A stretch of 64,000 nucleotides of DNA from contig CBDCWW010000014.1 of the NCBI GenBank assembly GCA_965223585.1, forward strand, positions 186,001 through 250,000, in the 5' to 3' direction. How positions within the stretch are numbered: position 1 is the first letter of the stretch; each line of letters opens with the position of its first letter. The stretch comes from CBDCVN01 sp965223585 (GTDB lineage Bacteria; Deinococcota; Deinococci; Deinococcales; Trueperaceae). Positions 26,636 to 35,099 of the stretch are shown piece by piece. A program made the position numbers and the translations under genes. Under the pieces are notes generated by a model. The model was not told where the DNA came from and made no database searches. It worked only from the letters and a program-made list of their open reading frames with translations.

Positions 26636-27220
26636 ATGCATTCATACACAGCAGTTATAATCCCTCCCAATCAACAAAACCCTGAAATCTGGGTTAAGGA
26701 GTTATTAGCTCCTTACAACTTAAATCTTGAAGTGGAAGCATACAAAGAGTACATAAATGAAAAAGAGCTTAAATATTTAAAGAGGCATCATAGAATTAGT
26801 AATATTGATGATTTAGTAAAAAAACTTAGTGAAAGTACACCCATATTTGCTGATGAAAAAGGGATTTATGAGCTATCCACTTTTAATAAGAATGGTCATT
26901 GGGATTATTGGATTGTTGGGGGAAACTGGGATAAACAAATAGCTCGAGGTGAACCCTCTGATATTCCCTTAAAATATAAAGATGAAGATTGGTATCAGTA
27001 CTCAACAATTGTCAAAAAAACATGCTTAGATGGTTTTGCTATTATTGTAACACCTGATGGAGCATGGCATGACTGCTATGATTTTGGCTGGACTATGATT
27101 AAGCAAATAGAAGACCCCAACAAGAATAAGAAAGCTTGGGAAAATTGGCAAAAATATAAAGAAGATATTCTTTCAAAATACCTTAATCATGTGCTGTTAG
27201 CAATAGATGTACACAGCTAA
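26636..27220 (+). CDS. Conserved hypothetical protein (194 aa)
   Basis: Starts MHSYTAVIIPPNQQNPEIWV. The middle has GHWDYWIVGGNWDKQIARGE, a pattern I associate with phage- and plasmid-encoded hypothetical proteins whose family has DW(Y)xIGGRW followed by a FAIVTPDGxWH block; here the second block is GFAIIVTPDGAWHDCYDFGW. The end VLLAIDVHS also matches the DxHx ending of that group. Function unknown. It starts 4 bp after the GH10 stop and may share its transcript. Confidence 0.6.
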   Translation: MHSYTAVIIPPNQQNPEIWVKELLAPYNLNLEVEAYKEYINEKELKYLKRHHRISNIDDLVKKLSESTPIFADEKGIYELSTFNKNGHWDYWIVGGNWDKQIARGEPSDIPLKYKDEDWYQYSTIVKKTCLDGFAIIVTPDGAWHDCYDFGWTMIKQIEDPNKNKKAWENWQKYKEDILSKYLNHVLLAIDVHS

Positions 27221-27268
27221 CCAATAACCACTTATGCCCTCTAAAACTACTAAACGAATTCCCTCCCT

Positions 27269-27303
27269 ATTGTGTTGCCGACTACGGTCGGATGAAACAC
27301 AAT
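27269..27303. repeat. Nested hairpin upstream of holA
   Basis: ATTGTGTT and AACACAAT (8 bp) enclose CCGAC-TAC(G)-GTCGG (5 bp), a two-part stem. A second pair, GTTACTAT near 27308 and ATAGTAAC near 27345, follows. This could be a terminator for the preceding gene or a structured leader for holA. The evidence is only the base pairing. Confidence 0.35.
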
Positions 27304-27368
27304 AACAGTTACTATGTGGACAAGACCCTCTGCTACATTTTGTTATAGTAACAAGTTAAAATAGTCTT

Positions 27369-28304
27369 GTGATTCTCTCTTTTTCTGGTGATCCTTTTTT
27401 AGCAGCTCGAGCATCAAAACAAGCCCTAAGAAAACAAGGCTTTAACCCCGAAGCTGTAACAGAACTTGGTGAAGGCATGCAAGCTACTGAAGTAAGTCAG
27501 TTAGCATCACAATCGGGACTATTTAGCCAAGTCGCTTTATTTTTGGATTTTGATGCTGCTTTTAAAGGGCAAGCAGGCATTAAACCTCGTAATGCAGTTC
27601 TAAAAACTTTAGAGAGCATACCTGAAAATGCTTTTATAGTGGTGCTTGATTTACAAGCTTCTGCTTCGCGCCAGAAAACTTATAACAAACTAGGTAAGCA
27701 CGAGCACCTGCCTACTCCACGTTTTAGCGCTCTTACCAATTGGGTAAAAATTGAGTTAACTAATGCAGGTGTTAAATTTAAAAATGATGTCCCTCAAACT
27801 CTAGTTGATCTTTTCGGTGAAGACTTACCAGCAATTGCTTCCGAAGTCCGAAAACTAGCAATACTTGATGAAACAATGTCAAGCAAGCGTGTGCGTGAAG
27901 TAGTGAACCGTCTTGCTGCTAGAGATGCCTTTGATCTTATAGAAGCTTGCGCTAGTGGTGATACCAAAGTCGCCCTGCATACCTCCCATAATCTATTACT
28001 CCAAGGTGAAGCACCACAAAAAATTTTAGGTGCATTAGAGTGGCAGTATAATTTGGTAGCCAAGTGTGTAGCTATGCGTGAAAGCCGTGCTAAGCTTGAT
28101 GCTGGTTTGGTAGCCAAAACTCTAAAGGTAAAACCTTTTGTAGCTAGGAAAGCTTTTAACTTAAGCGAAAAGCTAAATGAGGCAAAACTTAGAATACTTT
28201 TAACTACTTTGCTCGAGGCAGATATTAATATGAAAACTGGAAAAGACCCACAGTGGGCCTTAGAGTCTTTAGCGCTTAGGCTAACAGAATTTCATTCTAG
28301 TTAA
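27369..28304 (+). CDS. holA: DNA polymerase III delta subunit
   Basis: A 311-residue clamp-loader delta subunit, with GTG start. The order matches the family: FSGDPFLAARASKQAL at the N-terminus, then LFLDFDAAF, a VVLDLQASASRQKTYNKLGK region near 95, LVDLFGEDLPAIASEVRKLA near 150, and the helical collar domain (AFDLIEACASGDTKVAL near 200; PQKILGALEWQYNLVAKC). It opens the beta clamp together with HolB, whose candidate gene is at 34149. The gene is followed 10 bp later by the heme-pathway oxidase, so the two are probably cotranscribed. Confidence 0.88.
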   Translation: MILSFSGDPFLAARASKQALRKQGFNPEAVTELGEGMQATEVSQLASQSGLFSQVALFLDFDAAFKGQAGIKPRNAVLKTLESIPENAFIVVLDLQASASRQKTYNKLGKHEHLPTPRFSALTNWVKIELTNAGVKFKNDVPQTLVDLFGEDLPAIASEVRKLAILDETMSSKRVREVVNRLAARDAFDLIEACASGDTKVALHTSHNLLLQGEAPQKILGALEWQYNLVAKCVAMRESRAKLDAGLVAKTLKVKPFVARKAFNLSEKLNEAKLRILLTTLLEADINMKTGKDPQWALESLALRLTEFHSS

Positions 28305-28314
28305 GGACTAATCT

Positions 28315-29661
28315 ATGAAGCGTGTTGTAATTGTTGGTGCTGGTATATCTGGCCTAGCCACTGCCTATCTTTTAAAAAAAGAACTGCCCATTGAAATAAC
28401 TGTTATTGAAAAAGAATTACGTATAGGAGGCAAACTAGGCTCAACAAACGAAAATGGCTATGTAATCGATTGGGCAGCTAATGGTTTTCTAAATGATCCA
28501 AACACTCTAGGATTTATTAAAAGTTTAAATTTAGAAAACGAGTTACAAGAAGCTGCAAAGGTAGCCAAATATCGTTTTATATACACTAAAGGTAGCTTAA
28601 ACAAAGTTCCTACTTCTCCACCAGCCCTTTTTAAAAGCAGCTTGCTCTCCCCTATTGAAAAAATACGTTTGTTAGGTGAACTTTTTTGTAAAGCCTCTGA
28701 AAAAGAAGAAACTGTATTTGATTTTTTAAAAAGGCGGTTTGGCAAGGGTTTTGCCGATGCTTTTGCAGGTATTTTTGTTTTGGGGATTACTGCTGGAGAT
28801 GCCAAGGAACTTAGTCTAGATGCACTTTTCCCTAGTTTGCGCAAAATGGAAAAAGAAAGTGGTAGCCTAATCAAAGCCCTTATTCATAGGCAACGTCAGG
28901 CCAAAAAGAGTGGTAAGCCTAAAACTAGTCTTATGGGCTTTAAAGGAGGAATGCAAACACTTATTGATGCTTTGTATGGGGAACTCGAGCCCAACATAAA
29001 AAGTGCTTTAAGTGCTTATACTTTAACTCCCTTAGAAAAGGGCTATAGCCTTTCTCTGAGTTCAGGTGAATCGCTAGAAGCCGATGCGGTAATCTTTGCT
29101 ACCCCTGCTTTTGTAAGTGCAGATATTTTAAAGCCTCTAATTTCTAGTAAGAGTATAAGTTTTTTGAACTCCATACCTTATGCTGATATGCAAGTTTTTG
29201 GACTAGGCTTTAACCGCAGCGATATACCAATAGCTCTAGATGGTTTTGGGTTTTTAGTGCCAAGAGGTGAAGACATACGTACTTTGGGAGTGCTGTATGG
29301 TTCTGCTATTTTCCCTGAGCAAGCACCTAAAGATAGCGTTATGTTGCGTGTGATTATGGGGGGAACTGTTGATCCAACTTTTGCAGATTTATCTAAAGAA
29401 GAAGCTCTTAAAGTAGTAAGAGATGAGCTTTATATTACTATGGGCATTACTGCCGAACCAGAATATGTTTTGCATGTGCCTTGGCCTAAGAGTATTCCCC
29501 AATACCAATTAGGACACCGCCAAAAAGTTGACGCTGTTATGCAAGAGGTTGAGGCTAAGAATATATTTTTAACAGGTAATGCCTACTATGGTGTAGGAGT
29601 GAATGACTGTATACGTGATGCACAGCGTGTAGTACAAACGTTAGTTAGAAACATTAATTGA
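28315..29661 (+). CDS. Protoporphyrinogen/coproporphyrinogen III oxidase (HemY/CgoX type)
   Basis: A 448-residue FAD enzyme. GAGISGLATAYLLKK at residues 8-22 is the Rossmann FAD motif, followed by IGGKLGSTNENGYVIDWAAN. GFADAFAGIFVLGITAGDA (about 143-161) and the C-terminal FLTGNAYYGVGVNDCIRDA are typical of the oxygen-dependent HemY/CgoX group, which oxidises the porphyrinogen ring in heme synthesis. The sequence alone cannot separate protoporphyrinogen from coproporphyrinogen substrate. It probably forms an operon with holA. Intact, with normal length. Confidence 0.88.
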   Translation: MKRVVIVGAGISGLATAYLLKKELPIEITVIEKELRIGGKLGSTNENGYVIDWAANGFLNDPNTLGFIKSLNLENELQEAAKVAKYRFIYTKGSLNKVPTSPPALFKSSLLSPIEKIRLLGELFCKASEKEETVFDFLKRRFGKGFADAFAGIFVLGITAGDAKELSLDALFPSLRKMEKESGSLIKALIHRQRQAKKSGKPKTSLMGFKGGMQTLIDALYGELEPNIKSALSAYTLTPLEKGYSLSLSSGESLEADAVIFATPAFVSADILKPLISSKSISFLNSIPYADMQVFGLGFNRSDIPIALDGFGFLVPRGEDIRTLGVLYGSAIFPEQAPKDSVMLRVIMGGTVDPTFADLSKEEALKVVRDELYITMGITAEPEYVLHVPWPKSIPQYQLGHRQKVDAVMQEVEAKNIFLTGNAYYGVGVNDCIRDAQRVVQTLVRNIN

Positions 29662-29748
29662 TATGTGCTAAGATAGTAATTGAGAGTAGTTGTTGTAGTC
29701 TTACCCAAGCCTCAATGAAAAAATTTATTACCAAAGAAAGTCCAGTTT

Positions 29749-30060
29749 ATGGGAGATTCTAAAGAAAGTAAAGTAGACACAGACACCCTCATACAAAGTG
29801 CTTACAAGAACAAACCACTTAATACCACTTATGCACAATACCTAAGAACAACTACATCTAGGAATGAAATATATCTAGACTTTTTCCAGAGTGGACCAAA
29901 CCTTGAAAACCTTGATGAAAATGCGGCTTTCCACGTGCAGCGAGTTATCTTGCCATCTGATATGTTACGTATTATGGCAGAAGGGCTTCTAGAAATGGCT
30001 GAGGGCTGGGAAAAAGAACATGTCACTCAATTATTAAGCGAGAAGGGTGAAGACAAATAA
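29749..30060 (+). CDS. DUF3467-like small protein (cassette gene 1)
   Basis: A 103-residue protein, MGDSKESKVDTDTLIQSAYK, whose second half NAAFHVQRVILPSDMLRIM and LLEMAEGWEKEH resembles the DUF3467 pattern (VQRVILPP..A..L...L). Function of the family is unknown. Its stop overlaps the next start by one base (TAATG), the first of two such couplings in a three-gene cassette. No ribosome-binding site distinct from the preceding gene was assigned. Confidence 0.55.
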   Translation: MGDSKESKVDTDTLIQSAYKNKPLNTTYAQYLRTTTSRNEIYLDFFQSGPNLENLDENAAFHVQRVILPSDMLRIMAEGLLEMAEGWEKEHVTQLLSEKGEDK

Positions 30061-30476
30061 TGCAAGGAATGACATTCGCAGGAACTGATAGTTTTACTAA
30101 GAATAACGCAGCCATATACAAATCTCCAGAAAGGGATATTTTAGACTTACATTCTGATTTAGCTTCACCTACCGCTAGTAATGAGCTACCAAAAGAACGC
30201 TTCAGCAGACTCTCTAAAGAATGGTATGAAAAGTCAAGATTTATGTCCTCTACAACAGAAATGTGTATGTTGAAATCATATCAAAAAATTATTGGTATGG
30301 GGTGGAATGCTGTGCCACTTATTCTCGAGGAGCTAAAGGTAAGACCTGCACATTGGTCTTGGGCTTTACAAGCAATCACTGATGAAAACCCTGTACCAAA
30401 AGAGTACTATGGCAAAGTTAAAAAGGTTGCTCAGTGTTGGGTAGATTGGGGAAAGCAACACAACATCATTAAATAA
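30060..30476 (+). CDS. Conserved protein of unknown function (cassette gene 2)
   Basis: A 138-residue protein starting MQGMTFAGTDSFTKNNAAIY. The C-terminal half FSRLSKEWYEKSRFMSSTTE and MCMLKSYQKIIGMGWNAVPL, then ILEELKVRPAHWSWALQAIT with DENPVP, matches small proteins I recall next to DUF7689-type genes (MSS.TEM..HP.YQ.IIGMG..A.P.IL.EL...P.HW.WAL.AIT..NP). Function is not established. It overlaps both neighbours by one base (TAATG), a strong sign of coupled translation. Confidence 0.6.
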   Translation: MQGMTFAGTDSFTKNNAAIYKSPERDILDLHSDLASPTASNELPKERFSRLSKEWYEKSRFMSSTTEMCMLKSYQKIIGMGWNAVPLILEELKVRPAHWSWALQAITDENPVPKEYYGKVKKVAQCWVDWGKQHNIIK

Positions 30477-30739
30477 TGGATGATTATATCATCGAAAAGT
30501 TCATTCAGGTTTTTCCAAATCTTGCTAACACTCACTTTGTAAAAACAAGTAATTTTTCAGAGGAATACAATTGCATAGCTTGGGCAGCAAAGGACACTGG
30601 AACTTGGTGGTGGCCATCTGATTCTGAGATAGATCCTTCAAAACACTATTGGCCTAAGGAGGTCCCTAAAGTAGTTACGGTGAACGCCTTTCAAAAAGCT
30701 TTTGAAACTCTAGGTTACCAAGTATGTAAAAGCAAAAAT
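30476..30739 (+). pseudogene. DUF7689-like protein (cassette gene 3), 5' part
   Basis: Starts MDDYIIEKFIQVFPNLANTH; EEYNCIAWAAKDTGTWWWPS, YWPKEVPKVVT and FQKAFETLGYQVCKSKN follow. NCIAWAAGDT..WWWP and YWP.GVP are typical of the DUF7689 family as I recall it. At 30740 an ISL3 element enters; the open frame runs a further 66 bases into it. Joined across the element at 32071 it gives 150 residues in one frame (453 bp with stop). Confidence 0.75.
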
Positions 30740-32062
30740 GGTTCTCTGAGGTATTGTGTGGTAGATCATAGAAATGTTAAAACACACGAGTGGCAAAGAC
30801 TATAGAAGGAAATCAAGCAGATCGTGATAAATATAATGTGGTGACGAAACTACTTAGACTAGAAGATTTGGACGTTGTAAACCAAAAGTATGATGAAAAA
30901 GAGCAGACACACGAAATATATTGTGTAGCAAGATTTGATATAGCCTTATGTCCTGAGTGCTCACATATAAGCAGTAAAGTCCATGATTACCCCCAACAAA
31001 GGTGGATACATGATTCTCCTTTAAGAGGACAGAAAATGATACTGATCTTTGATAGCAGGCGGTTCAAATGTTGTTATTGTGGTACTGTCTTCACTCAGAA
31101 AGTGCGAGATGTAGCACCAGACTGTACCTATACGAATCGCCTCTATGAGGAAATAGCAAATCCAAAGCGTAAACAGGATGTATCAACAATATCTGAACTG
31201 TATGGAATAGGATATAAGGTAGTTGAAAGTATTTTTCACAAGGCAGGTGAAGCAAAATTGGAAAAGCGACGCCAGAATCCACTATTCGTAAGTCAACTGG
31301 GAGTCGACGAGATTTCCCAAAAAAAGGGCAGGGTGACTACATTCTAATACTAACTGATTTGACCAGACGCATTGTACTGGATGTTTTACCAAATCGTAAG
31401 AAAGTGACTTTAATTAGCTGGTTTGAATGCCCACCTGATGGTATTGATTTGAGTTGTCTAGCTTTTGTTGCAACTGATCTTTGGGCACACTATCGAGCTG
31501 CTGTACATGAAGTGTTCCCAAATGTGTCTGTTGTTGCAGATCGCTTCCATGTAGTACAAAACCTGCACTCAGTAATACATGAAGCAAGAAGAGGCTTCCA
31601 GAAAGGTGCTAAAGATGAAGAAGAGCGTGGTCAACTGAAGGGTTTACGATTTTTACTACTTAAAAATGAGGCTAAGTTGACGAATTCAGACAAGGAAAGA
31701 TTAAAGGAGTTATCAAGTTTTCAACCAAGGCTTTTCCGTCTTTGGCAGTTACGTCAAGAGTTGCATGACTGGTATGAAAAGAATACATCAGCTGATGAAG
31801 CTTGTGCAGATCTAAAAAAGTGGAAGGCTGATGCTAAGAAGCTTGATATAAAGGATCTAGACAAGTTTTGTGATACCTTAACAACTTGGGAAGCTGAGAT
31901 AACAAATTTTTTCCATCATAGAATTACTAGTGGATTTGTTGAAGGGATGAATAGCAAAATCCGTGTACTGAAACGTATTGCTTTTGGTATTCCAAATCTT
32001 GAACATTTTCGTTTACGAATTATCGCTTTCTGTGGTTGAACCACACAATACCTCAAAGAACC
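30740..32062. mobile_element. ISL3-family insertion sequence, 1323 bp, 8-bp target duplication
   Basis: Inverted repeats of 23 bp, GGTTCT(C/T)TGAGGTATTGTG, lie at 30740-30762 and 32040-32062 and match at 22 positions. GCAAAAAT is duplicated at 30732-30739 and 32063-32070. An 8-bp duplication and this inverted-repeat start (GG) are usual for ISL3. Removing the element and one copy restores SKNYEVGYEK in frame. Confidence 0.95.
30838..32039 (+). CDS. ISL3-family transposase, two frames joined at an A7 run
   Basis: The first frame (GTG at 30838 preferred; it also opens at 30790) has a zinc ribbon (CPECSHISSKVHDY and FKCCYCGTVF) and the start of the DDE core, QLGVDEISQKKG, ending at 31347. The second continues YILILTDLTRRIVLDVLPNR, FVATDLWAHYRAAV, NVSVVADRFHVVQNL and the terminal GFVEGMNSKIRVLKRIAFG with the catalytic Glu, ending at 32039. 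The join needs a -1 step at CAAAAAAAGGG (31318-31328), where A-AAA-AAG is a classical slippery heptamer. Either slippage or a one-base change is possible. All catalytic residues are present if joined. Confidence 0.85.
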
Positions 32063-32070
32063 GCAAAAAT

Positions 32071-32259
32071 TATGAAGTTGGCTATGAAAAGATTGCTATT
32101 TATGTAAAGAATGGTATCCCAACACATGCTGCTAGACAACTTGAAAATGGATTATGGACAAGTAAATGTGGAATAGGCGAAGATATAGAGCATAATTTAG
32201 AAGGCTTAGAAGGTGATCATTATGGTAAGGCTACTCACTTTATGAAACGAGCTTCCTAA
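32071..32259 (+). pseudogene. DUF7689-like protein (cassette gene 3), 3' part
   Basis: Continues the split gene with YEVGYEKIAIYVKNGIPTHA, ARQLENGLWTSKCGIGEDIE, HNLEGLEGDHYGKATHFM and the stop. PTHAARQL..G.WTSKLG..EDIEH.L.GL.GD.YG.V is the C-terminal signature of the family. A frame starting inside the insertion (31978) reads the same residues but is not the natural start. Confidence 0.75.
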
Positions 32260-32410
32260 GAATTTGGGCTAACGGCTTTTTGCTCTAAAAATACCGTGTA
32301 GTGCAAACACTAAAATAAGGAAGTTGATGTTGATTTTATTCTAATTAGAACGAAACATCTCATCATTACATGTATAGGACTACCCAACTCCTCTCTCACC
32401 TCGAGCCTCC

Positions 32411-32920
32411 CTAACCATGAAAAAGCCCTAACTCTGCCAGTTCATACTCCCCTTTATTATCATTCACAGTAATAAGTTCTTTAACTTTACCACCAGTTTC
32501 TTGGGCTACCATAACAGCAAGCTTGTTCATGCTATAGCGTTTAAAACCTGTAAAGCTATAAGCTGCTTTCTCTGCTCCATTTTCTTTAGTAAAGTAATGT
32601 AATGTGGGCACGTACACAGCATTAAAGTGCTGGCTTACTTTTAAGTCTTTGTCGTAACTAACATGAAGGCTATCAAGATATCCGTCACTATAAGCTTTAA
32701 CGCTAGCTTCCTCTCCTTGAAGAACAATCAGTACTTGCGCTTTAGGTTGCTGCTCTTTTAAGCGCCGCAGATAATGGACAACTAGACGGCTAGCGTGTAT
32801 TTGTGGCATGCCAAAACACAAAATCAATGGGCCATTTTCTAAAGCCTCTTCTAAGGATATTTTTTCGCCTTGCAAGGTAGTAATACTTAAGTTCTGATTT
32901 AAAGAGTTGCTTGCTAACAT
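32411..32920 (-). CDS. Thioredoxin-fold (redoxin-like) protein lacking active-site Cys
   Basis: From the Met at 32920 it reads MLASNSLNQNLSITTLQGEK and continues with GPLILCFGMPQIHASRLVVH, YLRRLKEQQPKAQVLIVLQG and YVPTLHYF. The layout (TLxGexxSLeea...LLxFxxxxCxxC....L..L....V..V.....VPt.y) is that of a TlpA/AhpC-type thioredoxin fold. The CxxC or peroxidatic Cys position reads GMPQIHAS instead, so a redox role is doubtful; the lone Cys lies four residues earlier. The cis-Pro VPTLHYF motif is kept. A longer start at 32968 is possible. The spacer 32969-33592 shows no gene. Confidence 0.55.
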   Translation of the reverse strand: MLASNSLNQNLSITTLQGEKISLEEALENGPLILCFGMPQIHASRLVVHYLRRLKEQQPKAQVLIVLQGEEASVKAYSDGYLDSLHVSYDKDLKVSQHFNAVYVPTLHYFTKENGAEKAAYSFTGFKRYSMNKLAVMVAQETGGKVKELITVNDNKGEYELAELGLFHG

Positions 32921-33601
32921 AAGGTTCTCTAGTTTACCTGAATTCCTAGTTTTTCCATATGAACACAAGCTAATAGGTTTTTCTTTTAGTTGAAATATTT
33001 CACAAAGCTTTCAAGCAAGAAGGTTTCCTCGAGAATAAATTAAAATTCCTAAAAAATCATAAAGATTACTTAAATCTTAATTCAAGTAACTAAAAATCCA
33101 ATTTTCATAGCACATGTACTTTTATTAGACTTGTTCTGAAATAATCTTACTTAGCATCATGAGATGTACACTTACTCAATTCAAAGCTTGCAAAATGCAT
33201 GATAAAGCGGCCAAATCTTGGTAAATGTCTCAATTTTTTGTTTAATGCATTAAGTATTTGGAACACTGTTTTCTTTCAGAACAACCCTATTAAGTGTCAG
33301 GATATGGGTTTCAACTGTAAAATATGTAAGACTGAATCATTCTATTATTTGCTAACTGGCAGATACAATTATCAGACCCTCTAATAAATTTGCCCTTGCA
33401 AAAAGCAATAGGCCTTTTGGGAGAGCAACCTAACAGTTGAATTACATTTATCCAACGATTTACTAAGAAAAATTAACCTCTCACAAACCTTTCATATACA
33501 AATACTCATTAGATTAATTAACCATGATAATCCCAATTACTCATTGGATTAGCAAATACTAAAGAGCCCCCTGCTCTTTTATTTAAAAGGAGTTGTTAAT
33601 A

Positions 33602-34087
33602 ATGACAACATTTGTATGGAAAGATGAGTACAGTACCGGCATAAAAGACATTGATGAGCAACACAAGAAACTATCTGGTTTCGTTGACCAGCTAGGAGAA
33701 GTGGCAGATCAAACTAACATAGACGCAAGAAAAGCCAAAAGGAAAATTGTTCTTTTAGGTGCATATACAAGAACCCACTTTGCTTATTTAGAGGAGTGGA
33801 TGTTTAAAAACGGACACTATCTTAGTGAACAAGCCAAGAATGTAGACAGAGAGTTCCTCGAGTTTTATGAGACTTCCAGAAATCAGATAAACAAAGAAGT
33901 CACTAAAGAACTTTTAGAAAAGCTACACGAGACTATAAAAACATGGTTGGTTAACCATATAGATATGGTTAATAAAGCTATTTGTGAAGAGCCAAGCACC
34001 CCAGATTTTCATGAGTTACCTTTAAGTGTCCAAGTTCAAAGTAACCTGTTAGGTGTACAACAAAAATCTATGAGGGCATTTGCTTAA
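33602..34087 (+). CDS. Bacteriohemerythrin-like protein with incomplete diiron ligands
   Basis: ATG at 33602 is preferred over the TTG at 33593, as AAAGGAG lies 9 bases before it. The protein (161 aa) begins MTTFVWKDEYSTGIKDIDEQ and then HKKL, the conserved first His segment. HFAYLEEWMFKNGHY supplies the second His and the Glu. The usual HxxxH is replaced by EQAKNVDREF, and the final H....D appears as NHIDMVNKAI with Asn at the Asp position. Three of the normal ligands are therefore missing, so oxygen binding is doubtful; a structural or signalling role is possible. The C-terminal 35 residues are extra. Confidence 0.78.
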   Translation: MTTFVWKDEYSTGIKDIDEQHKKLSGFVDQLGEVADQTNIDARKAKRKIVLLGAYTRTHFAYLEEWMFKNGHYLSEQAKNVDREFLEFYETSRNQINKEVTKELLEKLHETIKTWLVNHIDMVNKAICEEPSTPDFHELPLSVQVQSNLLGVQQKSMRAFA

Positions 34088-34117
34088 TAATTACATTTAC
34101 CTTAGATGGGGCTTTTA

Positions 34118-34143
34118 TGTTCCTAGGCTTTAGCCTAGGAACA
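34118..34143. terminator. Perfect 12-bp stem-loop between convergent genes
   Basis: TGTTCCTAGGCT-TT-AGCCTAGGAACA forms a perfect 12-bp stem with a two-base spacer, between the hemerythrin gene stop and the holB stop. Position fits a bidirectional terminator, though neither strand has a long U-tract. Confidence 0.5.
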
Positions 34144-34148
34144 CTATA

Positions 34149-35096
34149 CTAGGATGCTCTAAGCCTAGAAAGCATGATGTTACGCAATTCTAACGTTAAG
34201 ACTTGCAAAGCCAAACTTGGCGAAGCATAACTAGCTAGGGCTTTCTCACAATTTTCTAGAGCTACAACAGCAGCAGCATAAACATCTTTTGACTCTTGGC
34301 TTATTCTAGCACGCAAGAGTTCTGGCACAGAAAACACGCCTTCACTAAGCCAACGTTTTTCTAGTCCATCAGCTAGCTCAAAAGCGTTCTCAAGGCTTTT
34401 GGTTAAAGCCTTTATATAATCTTCTATTAAACCAAACACTTCCTGAAAAGCTGATTCATTATCCTTTGCTAAAGCAATATCACCATAGCGTCCTAAACGA
34501 GTAGCCGGATGCTTTAGGGAAAGGTCTTTATCAAATTTAACTGTGCCAAAGCGAACAGGTGTTGCTCGAGAAGCTATAGTAGGCAAGATAGCTTGTTGAC
34601 TAGGAGCAATTAGAATTATGGTCACATAGCTTGGAGGCTCCTCTAAGAATTTCAAAAATGCATTAGCTGCACTTGCATTTAGAGCCTCTGCATGGTCAAT
34701 TACTCCTACTCGTTTTTTGAAGTGAGGGCGTTTCTCTAACCAACTTCCTAGTGGATCATTGTTTCCACCCTCACGATGCACCAGATCGTCTATACGAAAT
34801 TGAGGGCGTCTGCTTAACTTGCCAGTTTTCGTTTCTTGTTCAGGGGAAATCTCACGATAATCAGGATGACTATCTGTTAGAAAAACCTTACAACTTGCAC
34901 ACTTACCACATGGTTCCTCATTGGGTTTACCCTCAGATGAAATGAAGGGCTCTTGGCAATTCAGCCAAGCAGCAAACCATCTTGCTAGCAGTCGTCTACC
35001 CACACCCTCTTGGCCTGTAAAGAGCAAGGTTTGAGCTTGCAAATTCCTTAAGGCCAATTTAACATCATTATGACCGTAAACAGGTTTTAATAACAC
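34149..35096 (-). CDS. holB: DNA polymerase III delta' subunit
   Basis: A 315-residue AAA+ clamp-loader subunit. LLFTGQEGVGRRLLARWFAA is the degenerate Walker A, and CGKCASCKVF the zinc-binding block. VGVIDHAEALNASAANAFLK followed by FLEEPPSYVTIILIAPS is the Walker B/sensor-1 segment of DnaX/HolB proteins, with ILPTIASRATPVRFG next. delta' has no ATPase motor function of its own, consistent with the modified P-loop. The stop codon of the phosphoesterase gene at 35100 is 3 bp upstream of this start, so the two are one operon. Confidence 0.88.
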   Translation of the reverse strand: MLLKPVYGHNDVKLALRNLQAQTLLFTGQEGVGRRLLARWFAAWLNCQEPFISSEGKPNEEPCGKCASCKVFLTDSHPDYREISPEQETKTGKLSRRPQFRIDDLVHREGGNNDPLGSWLEKRPHFKKRVGVIDHAEALNASAANAFLKFLEEPPSYVTIILIAPSQQAILPTIASRATPVRFGTVKFDKDLSLKHPATRLGRYGDIALAKDNESAFQEVFGLIEDYIKALTKSLENAFELADGLEKRWLSEGVFSVPELLRARISQESKDVYAAAVVALENCEKALASYASPSLALQVLTLELRNIMLSRLRAS

Positions 35097-35099
35097 CGC

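Noticed and set aside
31978..32259. A separate 93-aa gene
   Set aside because: Its first part is read from the ISL3 right end; the rest is the 3' part of the split DUF7689-like gene.
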